Part shown: positions 1-5,142 of the stretch, piece by piece
Layout: every line of letters starts with the position of its first letter
Position numbering within the stretch: the stretch's first letter is position 1
Source of the DNA: a bacterium
GTDB lineage: Bacteria > Verrucomicrobiota > Verrucomicrobiia > Methylacidiphilales > Verrucolacustridaceae
Assembly (NCBI GenBank): GCA_009921985.1
Contig: RFWS01000062.1
Location: forward strand, 1-6,302
Direction of reading: 5' to 3'
DNA length: 6,302 nucleotides
Position numbers and translations under genes: made by a program
The notes under the pieces: model-generated
The model's database searches: none
Told to the model about the DNA's origin: nothing
What the model saw: only the letters and a program-made list of their open reading frames with translations

Positions 1-690
1 GGAGGCACTCACCTTCAACGGCAGACCCCAGGGGGTCATTTCAATTTCCCAAGACTCCGCTCCCGTGCAGTTCTCTTGCGCTTGAGTCCAGTCAGTCCAG
101 TTCACCCGTGTTTTCGGAGCCGCCACTTTCACGATGAAACCTCCCGGCTGGACCGCCAAAGCCTCGCGCCAAGTCTTGGGCTTTCCCTGCTGGGCGACCA
201 GTAACAGCGGTGCCGGATCAATCCCCATCAGGTTTAAGCCGTTCCATTCCCCGTGGCGGTTTGGCTCCCAGAGTCGGCCCGGTTTGGCCGTCTTCACCCA
301 TTCATCGAACTTCGGGTTGATCTGAAACGTGATTTCCAAGTGGAGGTGAGCCCGCGACCGGTCCAATCCCGGACCCGTCCAACCCATGATGCCAAGAGGC
401 TCCCCTGCCTTCACCGCCTGCCCCAATTGGGCCGTCGCTGAAGCGAGATGCCCATAGATAGAATAGACGGGCTGATCTCCCCACAGATGTTTCACGATCA
501 CCTGCCGCCCGTAGTCGGAAATCTTCTCGTCCTCGTTTACCCACACCACCATCCCGTCCGCAATGGCCCGGACCACATCAAGCGGTTCTCCCTTTTCGTC
601 TCGCCGGAGCGGCTTGATATCGATCCCCTTGTGGAACCGCTCAAAGATCCGTGCCGGCTCGGGGTCGGAGGTCCGGACAAAACCGAACAT
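1..690 (-). CDS. M23 family metallopeptidase, catalytic part (3' end outside window)
   Basis: This is a zinc metallopeptidase of the M23/LytM group, which usually cleaves peptide cross-bridges of peptidoglycan in the periplasm. The frame is open from 765 to base 1, with no stop before the window edge. All signature residues are visible: HKGID (His at 631-633, Asp at 619-621), the YGHL His at 448-450, and HLHLE with its two His at 346-348 and 340-342. They match the ligand and catalytic set of active LytM. A tail with NRHGEWNGLNLMGIDP follows, as in Verrucomicrobiota homologues I recall. After that comes a Trp-rich C-terminal stretch (VNWTDWTQ, SWEIEM) of unknown role. The start at ATG 690 is only the first ATG in this frame. 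It falls inside the conserved GMFGFVR motif, so the true N-terminus is almost certainly the displaced fragment at 699-929. The enzyme domain is confident; whether the gene is functional is not. Confidence 0.85.
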   Translation of the reverse strand, partial: MFGFVRTSDPEPARIFERFHKGIDIKPLRRDEKGEPLDVVRAIADGMVVWVNEDEKISDYGRQVIVKHLWGDQPVYSIYGHLASATAQLGQAVKAGEPLGIMGWTGPGLDRSRAHLHLEITFQINPKFDEWVKTAKPGRLWEPNRHGEWNGLNLMGIDPAPLLLVAQQGKPKTWREALAVQPGGFIVKVAAPKTRVNWTDWTQAQENCTGAESWEIEMTPWGLPLKVSAS

Positions 691-698
691 GCCGGATT

Positions 699-929
699 TC
701 GTTTTTCTTCCAGCAGATACCGGTTTTCCGTCGGAAATTGCCACGGGATTCGGACGGTGGGCGATTTATCTTCGGCGAGTGCTGTGGCGGCTAGTAGCGC
801 AAATAAAATCGGTAGGGACGATCCCACAGAATATCCGATCGAGATTTTTGACGCCCGAGGGTCCGACTTTCTATCGGGCGATCGGGGACGATCTCCCCTA
901 GCCAAGCCCAAATTCAAGAGGTTGCCCAT
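699..929 (-). pseudogene. Out-of-frame 5' end of the M23 peptidase gene (signal peptide)
   Basis: This fragment encodes a hydrophobic signal-type core (LPILFALLAATALA, then EDK) followed by VRIPWQFPTENRYLLE, the N-terminal motif expected ahead of the M23 domain. Its own frame continues as non-homologous sequence to a stop at 537. The M23 domain lies in the neighbouring frame, which has a TAA at 766-768. The junction must therefore fall between roughly 710 and 690, where the coding strand has an A5 run (702-706). One extra A there would give LLEEK-TKSGMFGFVRTS and restore a single protein. The start is unsure. ATG 929 gives 34 extra residues before the hydrophobic core, while GTG 827 gives a compact signal peptide with no basic residue. 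Neither has a clear Shine-Dalgarno sequence. The cause may be a real frameshift, a small deletion, or a sequencing or assembly error. Confidence 0.6.
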
Positions 930-959
930 TTCGTAAACGCAAATGTAAACGTTAACGAA
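930..959. repeat. Imperfect palindrome built from CGTAAA-type hexamers
   Basis: Arms TTCGTAAACG (930-939) and CGTTAACGAA (950-959) are complementary at 9 of 10 positions around a 10-base spacer. The sequence resembles the right arm of the 3629-3711 repeat: from 932 about 21 of 27 bases agree without gaps. It lies 23 bases beyond the HtrA gene stop and directly against the ATG at 929. It could be a weak transcript-end hairpin, an operator or a dispersed repeat. No U-run follows it on the minus strand, so a classical intrinsic terminator is unlikely. Confidence 0.5.
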
Positions 960-982
960 CAGCGGATACTACCCCATCGTCC

Positions 983-2104
983 TTATCGGGCTTTCAGCGT
1001 CACCGTTCCACTCCGCAACGAGATAAAATTCCCCTGCCGCATCGCCCCCAATACCGTCACCACGACTTGTTCCCCGCCCTTCAGCTGCCGCACCTTGCGG
1101 GGCAACTCCTCCAAGGTTCTGGCCGGAACCTGTCCCAACCCCACCACCAACATCCCTTTTTGGATGCCGGCCTCCGCGGCGGGACCCCCCTTCTCCACGC
1201 CGACCACCAGCAGGCCAATTCTCCCTTGATAACCCAACTGCAGGGAGTCGTTCGGACTGCAGTCCTTGAGTTCCAGGCCAAATCTCTCCTTTAACACCAC
1301 CGCGGCTGACCGCTCGGGCGGGGCCTTGATCTTCCCTTCCACAATCGCAATCGCTTCCTCCACCCAACGCTTCACCCGCTCGGCCGGAATGGCGAAACCA
1401 ATGCTTTCCACGGGAAGATTTTGGGCGATGGACATCTTAGCGGAACTCAACCCCACCAGATTGCCCTCCCCGTCCACCAAGGGACCGCCGCTGTTGCCCG
1501 GATTGATCGCCGCATCCGTCTGAAGAAGGCCTTCCATGGTCAGATCCCCGATGGTCAGGGTCCGATCCTTGGCGCTGAGGATCCCGGCACTCACGCTGTT
1601 TTCGTAGCCAACCGGATTGCCCAGAACCAACACGGTCTGACCCAGCATATTCGGCGAAAGTTTTTCCAAATTGAGAAAGGGCAGAGGTTCCTTCGCGTCC
1701 ACCTTGATCAGGGCCAGATCCTGCAGGTCGTCGTCCCGCAACAGCACCGCCTCGTAATCCTTGCCGTTCACCAAGGTGACGCGGATCTTGGGATTCGTCT
1801 CGCGGTTCGCCACGTGCTGGTTCGTGACGATGTAGCCGTCGGGACTCACAATCAGCCCCGAACCGAGATTCCGAAGCGGGGTCTGCAGGATTCGGTTACC
1901 CCGGGACATGCCTCCGCCGAAGTACCGCTCAAAGAAAACGTCGCGTGGATCCCTCACCTCCTGGGTCACCACCCCTTCCGTGTAAATGTTCACCACCGCC
2001 GGCCGCACCTTCTCCACCGCCTTCACGATCGGCTCGTCCTGGGGAGGAACCGCCCAAGCAAAACTTCCCGCCTGCAAGACAAACAAAAAAACGAAAAGCC
2101 TCAT
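983..2104 (-). CDS. HtrA/DegP-family trypsin-like serine protease with one PDZ domain (S1C)
   Basis: This is an envelope protease that degrades or refolds damaged exported proteins. Numbered from the ATG at 2104, the order is a signal peptide (MRLFVFLFVLQAGSFAWA, cut near residue 18), a trypsin-like domain at about 25-250, and one PDZ domain at about 265-360. The catalytic triad is His97 (TNQHVAN), Asp129 (LQDLALIKV) and Ser205 in NPGNSGGPL. The PDZ has the usual peptide-binding and core elements (GRIGLLVVGVEKGGPA, then AGIQKGMLVV). With about 373 residues and one PDZ it is closer in layout to DegS than to two-PDZ DegP, but a cleavable signal peptide suggests a soluble periplasmic enzyme. The frame also allows a TTG start at 2134 that would add MARKRVYELI. 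I prefer the ATG because it places the signal peptide at the very N-terminus. It begins 75 bases after the DUF2851 stop, so co-transcription is plausible. Confidence 0.93.
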   Translation of the reverse strand: MRLFVFLFVLQAGSFAWAVPPQDEPIVKAVEKVRPAVVNIYTEGVVTQEVRDPRDVFFERYFGGGMSRGNRILQTPLRNLGSGLIVSPDGYIVTNQHVANRETNPKIRVTLVNGKDYEAVLLRDDDLQDLALIKVDAKEPLPFLNLEKLSPNMLGQTVLVLGNPVGYENSVSAGILSAKDRTLTIGDLTMEGLLQTDAAINPGNSGGPLVDGEGNLVGLSSAKMSIAQNLPVESIGFAIPAERVKRWVEEAIAIVEGKIKAPPERSAAVVLKERFGLELKDCSPNDSLQLGYQGRIGLLVVGVEKGGPAAEAGIQKGMLVVGLGQVPARTLEELPRKVRQLKGGEQVVVTVLGAMRQGNFISLRSGTVTLKAR

Positions 2105-2179
2105 GATCAATTCATAAACCCTTTTTCGTGCCAAACAAGATCGGGGGGTGAGTGGCGGGACCGATCCTCCGGCTTACCC

Positions 2180-3550
2180 CTACCGTGATTTTAAAAATTC
2201 AGGCATCGAACATTGCGCGCACGGCTTGGCCCGGCAGAAATCCTTGTAGATCTGGAGCAGTCCTTCCCTTGCCAGATGGGTGCGGACATCAGATGGTGGA
2301 AACGGCACCCCCAACAAACGCACCGAGGCTGAACGCAACAGACCGGCATCCCCACCCGCCGGCCAACTCTCCATCCTTCGGCCTAATTCGAGTTCCGTCA
2401 GATCTGCCAACGGCGCCACCACTTGAAAAAGAAGAGCCATCGCACGATCCGCTCCGATCAACTTAGAGGAGGAAGATAGAACACGCCCATCCCAGCCAGC
2501 GTGATGGTCCCAGAACTCATCAGAGACAGATCCAACCATCTTCAAAAAGCAGGCAGAGTCACCCCTCCTCACTGATTCCATAAGGCTTTGCCAAACAAAT
2601 GGATATGAAAGGCACGCAAGGGCGGCCAACCGGCGGTAGGGGGAGTTATTAGGGCGGGTTGCCCCCAGCCGCCAACCACTACCAGGAAGAATATAAGGCG
2701 CCCATTCCTCCCGAACCCTCCACCACCTAGCCCAGAGTTCCCGCAGCAGAGGTAAAGCGTACTCACTCACCCTGGAATGCGTCGGATCGGACAAGAGGCC
2801 AGCCACCCCATAAAGAACAGCGTTTCGCTCCAGAGGATCGGGAATCTGCAAAACCTTCCGGATCGGAACCGCCCGGGCCAGCGAGGAGAACGGTTCCCGG
2901 TTTTCGGAGAAGCCGAGCCCCTCCGCCAAGGCGATCCAGACCGCTTGCTCAAATCCAAATGAGCCAACCCTCGCCTGCGCCAAAGAACGTCGTTGTCGCA
3001 ATCGATGCCATCCGGCCTCCTCCAGGATCTCCTTCAACTTTTCCGGCGGCAGGGCCAGCAGCGCCGGATGACATTGGCCGGGCTTCTCTCCCGAAAGAAC
3101 TTCGGCGGGAGACGAGTGAAAGAGGGAGATCAGTTCCGTGAGTGGGGCGGAAAGCTGTTGCTCCAGGGCCACTTGGCGGATGCCCGCCGGAAACGACCCA
3201 ATCAACCCGGGATCTGCCTGCCAGAAGACGTGCAGAAGAACATTTTTATAGGCTGGGTTGCTGGAATGTTTGTGGGCGCCCCAATCGGACGAGTGCCGGT
3301 GCAACTCCATATCCCCGGTCAAAACCCGGCCGTCTGCCGAGGAAAAAGAGGCCTGAAGAAAATCAGGACCCGGCCGGTGATTCCAGATGCCGGGATGAAG
3401 AAGCCGGATCGACTCCCCCTCCAGGGTGATCAGCGGATCCCGAACCAGCTGTTCAAACCAGATCCGCTGAAGGATGGATTCCGACAAAATTGGCCCCGGC
3501 TCCTCCCGCAGGAGATTTTCCCTTATCCATCGCCGGTACCCGAGGACCAT
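2180..3550 (-). CDS. DUF2851 family protein, function unknown
   Basis: This 456-residue protein matches DUF2851, a family common in Bacteroidota and Verrucomicrobiota with no established function. Recognisable motifs are ESILQRIWFEQL near residue 24, LHPGIWNHRPGPDF at 51-64, and GDMELHRHSSDWGAHKH at 79-95. NPAYKNVLLHVFW (98-110) follows directly, and the C-terminal IYKDFC...PCAQC holds Cys439, Cys444 and Cys447. A further Cys160 sits in PGQCHP, ahead of a Trp/Arg-rich helix, which I recall as a conserved spot. The length is normal and I see no signal peptide or membrane segment, so it is probably cytoplasmic. The start at ATG 3550 gives about 22 residues before the usual family start and has no clear Shine-Dalgarno sequence. 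A TATAAG box (3597-3602) lies about 47 bases upstream, but I could not pair it with a good -35. The gene sits between the dipeptidase and HtrA genes, which gives no clear hint of its job. Confidence 0.88.
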   Translation of the reverse strand: MVLGYRRWIRENLLREEPGPILSESILQRIWFEQLVRDPLITLEGESIRLLHPGIWNHRPGPDFLQASFSSADGRVLTGDMELHRHSSDWGAHKHSSNPAYKNVLLHVFWQADPGLIGSFPAGIRQVALEQQLSAPLTELISLFHSSPAEVLSGEKPGQCHPALLALPPEKLKEILEEAGWHRLRQRRSLAQARVGSFGFEQAVWIALAEGLGFSENREPFSSLARAVPIRKVLQIPDPLERNAVLYGVAGLLSDPTHSRVSEYALPLLRELWARWWRVREEWAPYILPGSGWRLGATRPNNSPYRRLAALACLSYPFVWQSLMESVRRGDSACFLKMVGSVSDEFWDHHAGWDGRVLSSSSKLIGADRAMALLFQVVAPLADLTELELGRRMESWPAGGDAGLLRSASVRLLGVPFPPSDVRTHLAREGLLQIYKDFCRAKPCAQCSMPEFLKSR

Positions 3551-3628
3551 AAGGATGAAACCGCGAAAAACGGAAAAGGATGCGGTCTTTTTGAGGCTTA
3601 TAGAAAAAACATAGGCGCGGAAACCGTT

Positions 3629-3711
3629 CGTTTACGTTTACGATTACCTTTACGACCAACTTTTGAACCCCGTAGTTACTCCCAGCGTAAACTTAAACGG
3701 AAACCTAAACG
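3629..3711. repeat. Long imperfect inverted repeat of degenerate CGTTTA hexamers
   Basis: The left arm (3629-3654) is a run of CGTTTA-like hexamers (CGTTTA, CGTTTA, CGATTA, CCTTTA). The right arm (3686-3711) is a run of CGTAAA-like hexamers (CGTAAA, CTTAAA, CGGAAA, CCTAAA). The arms are complementary at 21 of 26 positions and are separated by a 31-base loop. The element starts 27 bases downstream of the dipeptidase stop and lies upstream of the DUF2851 gene. On RNA it would fold into a long interrupted hairpin from either strand. It may be a transcript-end structure, a REP-like dispersed repeat or a non-autonomous mobile element; no transposase is nearby. The pattern is read directly from the sequence; any function is inference. 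Confidence 0.75.
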
Positions 3712-3737
3712 ACGACCTGTTGCCTGCTAGCCCCCAT

Positions 3738-4349
3738 CTAACCGCCTTCAATCGGCTCATAGTCCCTCCAATCCCGTAAATCGTAATGCCACCACTCATC
3801 CGGCACGCCGGAGAAGCCGGCGTTGAACATGGCGTTGCGCAGAATCCTGGCCCGGCGGGCCACCTCCTTGGAAACATCGGAGAAATCCTCATCCGCCTTG
3901 GCGTTGAATTCATCGTGGTCACTTGGCATCTCCAGGATTTTCCCATTTTTGTCCGCCAGGGTTACATCCACGCTGGTTCCCCTGGTGTGACGGCTGATTT
4001 TACTCGGGGGGGTTAAAAATCGCCCATCCGGCTTAGCCACCCAAAGCGCCTTTTGAGCTGAAGCCGGTCTCCACGCATCCCAAATCACCAACCGATATCC
4101 TTCTTCCTGCAGATTCTTGGCCACTTTCCGGAGTTTTTGGATCGTTTCCGGTCGCAGGTAGGTCCTGGCTTCCGGATAAAGCGCCTTCCCCGTGATGTTG
4201 TTCGTGGAGGCATATCTCAGGTCCAGCACCAGACCGGGAATAATTTCGGGGGTGACCTCCACGAGTCGCTCGTCGGGGGTTGCCATAACCGCCGAAGCGA
4301 GAAGAAGAAGCGCCCAAGTCATCGAATGAAAATACACGGATTGAGGCAT
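3738..4349 (-). CDS. ddpX: D-alanyl-D-alanine dipeptidase, VanX/DdpX type (peptidase M15D)
   Basis: This enzyme hydrolyses the D-Ala-D-Ala dipeptide, using one zinc ion. The zinc ligands His121 and Asp128 lie in SRHTRGTSVDVT, and His188 in EWWH, with Glu185 as general base. The seven- and three-residue spacings match those of VanX. The conserved Arg93 in DAWRP and the N-terminal LDLRYAS..N motif are also present. The 203-residue length fits the family. A hydrophobic N-terminus (MTWALLLLASAVMA, cut near residue 23) indicates export to the periplasm, unlike the cytoplasmic VanX of glycopeptide resistance. ATG 4322 is an alternative start that would give a more compact signal peptide; neither ATG has a clear Shine-Dalgarno sequence. 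No vanR/S/H/A neighbours are present, so a role in recycling or scavenging wall-derived D-Ala-D-Ala is likelier than drug resistance. The symbol refers to the non-resistance homologue and is by similarity of motifs only. Confidence 0.92.
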   Translation of the reverse strand: MPQSVYFHSMTWALLLLASAVMATPDERLVEVTPEIIPGLVLDLRYASTNNITGKALYPEARTYLRPETIQKLRKVAKNLQEEGYRLVIWDAWRPASAQKALWVAKPDGRFLTPPSKISRHTRGTSVDVTLADKNGKILEMPSDHDEFNAKADEDFSDVSKEVARRARILRNAMFNAGFSGVPDEWWHYDLRDWRDYEPIEGG

Positions 4350-4357
4350 TTTACGAT

Positions 4358-4411
4358 GGTAGGGCAGGGTCGATGACCCTGCCGCAACAGCCTCATCCAG
4401 GCTGCCCTACC
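4358..4411. repeat. Nested palindrome with two internal hairpins between divergent genes
   Basis: Perfect 10-base outer arms GGTAGGGCAG (4358-4367) and CTGCCCTACC (4402-4411) enclose two further inverted repeats. The first is GGCAGGGTC/GACCCTGCC (4363-4371 and 4375-4383, loop GAT). The second is CAGCCT/AGGCTG (4388-4393 and 4399-4404, loop CATCC). The outer and inner stems share bases, so the element can form either one long stem with a branched top or two adjacent hairpins. It occupies half of the 104-base space between the dipeptidase gene and the coiled-coil gene, where both promoters should be. It looks like a REP/palindromic-unit type dispersed repeat, but an operator or attenuator cannot be excluded. 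Confidence 0.75.
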
Positions 4412-4453
4412 AATTTTTCTTCCCCTTGGCCTTCCTGTCCGTATATCCACCGC

Positions 4454-5086
4454 ATGAACAAGTTCCTTCTTTCCGCTCTGGCCCTCACCCTCATCCTTAC
4501 CTCCCTTCTGCCTGCATCGGAGACCGCCGAGCGGGCCCGGGAAATGACCACCAACCTGGAGAAGATCGAGGCGCTCATCGACAAAACCGTGAAGGAATTG
4601 CGGGAGGCGCTCGACCAACTCAACCGCATCGCCGCCGAATCCGACAAACCCCGCGATGCCTTCGAGGATTACACCGACCAACTCAAGGACTACAAGGACG
4701 TCCAGGGGACGCTTTCCGACCGAATCAACCGCTTCCGCACGGTGGCGGATGCACGTTTCAAGGATTGGGACAGTGATCTAACCAAAATGGAAGGCGACCT
4801 AAAAAACATCAGCCAAGAGCGGATGAACAAAGCCAAGAAGGAATATGAAGAGGTGGACAAAAAGGTACGCCAGATCGGCGCCAAATTGACCAAGGCGGTT
4901 GACAAGCTACAGGAGGTCCAGACCTACTTTACGACGGAGCTCAATTCCGCCTCCATCCAGGCCGCCAGTAAGGTGACCGATGCCGCCAAAAAGTCTGCCG
5001 ACGAAGTCATTCAGGCGCTCGAGGAAATGAAAGCCGATTACACCAAGCTGAAGGCGGATACTGCGGAGACGAAGGCGAAGGAGTAA
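4454..5086 (+). CDS. Secreted coiled-coil protein, DUF2959-like
   Basis: The 210-residue product starts with a clear signal peptide (MNKFLLSALALTLILTSLLPA, cut near residue 21-22). The rest is almost entirely charged, helical, coiled-coil sequence with no cysteine, so it is not a lipoprotein. Residues 30-60 and 110-160 show heptad-like spacing. The pattern DARFKDWDSDLTKM...I...RM..AKKEYEEV, then QTYFTTELNSASIQ, resembles DUF2959 proteins, which are secreted or periplasmic and of unknown function. This match is from memory of the family and is moderate. The C-terminus is Lys/Ala/Glu-rich. The frame extends upstream to an ATG at 4373, but that start would lie in the palindromic repeat and put 27 non-hydrophobic residues before the signal peptide. 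ATG 4454 is therefore chosen. No Shine-Dalgarno sequence is visible. The gene is divergent from the dipeptidase and may share a regulatory region with it. Confidence 0.82.
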   Translation: MNKFLLSALALTLILTSLLPASETAERAREMTTNLEKIEALIDKTVKELREALDQLNRIAAESDKPRDAFEDYTDQLKDYKDVQGTLSDRINRFRTVADARFKDWDSDLTKMEGDLKNISQERMNKAKKEYEEVDKKVRQIGAKLTKAVDKLQEVQTYFTTELNSASIQAASKVTDAAKKSADEVIQALEEMKADYTKLKADTAETKAKE

Positions 5087-5106
5087 AGCCGGCCCCAGCC
5101 GGTTTT
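5085..5106 (+). terminator. Intrinsic terminator, probably bidirectional
   Basis: A stem CCGGC/GCCGG (5089-5093 and 5098-5102) with loop CCCA is followed by TTTT. The preceding AAAG can pair with that T-run through one G-U wobble, extending the stem to nine pairs. It overlaps the TAA of the coiled-coil gene. On the opposite strand the same stem is followed by CTTT, so it may also stop transcripts of the converging LamG gene, whose stop is 40 bases away. Confidence 0.55.
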
Positions 5107-5142
5107 CCCCGTTTAAGTTGAAGCTTAAGGAATCGGGCAGCG

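Noticed and set aside
699..712. Programmed -1 frameshift site in the M23 gene
   Set aside because: The A-run has only five bases and the in-phase codons GAA AAA CGA do not make an X XXY YYZ heptamer; an indel is simpler.
448..936. Open frame of 162 codons on the plus strand opposite the M23 gene
   Set aside because: The opposite strand holds the complete M23 active site; this translation shows no family features.
1421..2188. Open frame of 255 codons on the plus strand opposite the HtrA gene
   Set aside because: It is antisense to a well-supported protease gene, His/Gln-rich without recognisable motifs, and is explained by codon bias of the real gene.
3453..3659. 68-codon minus-strand frame across the DUF2851 start and the hexamer repeat
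   Set aside because: Its N-terminal residues (KVIVNVNE) come from the repeat arm, and the rest overlaps DUF2851 in another frame.
3629..3711. CRISPR array
   Set aside because: Only six-base units diverging in sequence and arranged as an inverted repeat; there are no spacers and no cas genes.
2993..3730. Open frame of 245 codons on the plus strand opposite DUF2851
   Set aside because: It is antisense to the conserved DUF2851 motifs, runs on through the repeat region, and has no domain pattern.
3738..4349. Glycopeptide resistance cluster
   Set aside because: Only a VanX-type dipeptidase is present; no VanH, VanA-type ligase or VanRS genes are nearby, and the protein appears to be exported.
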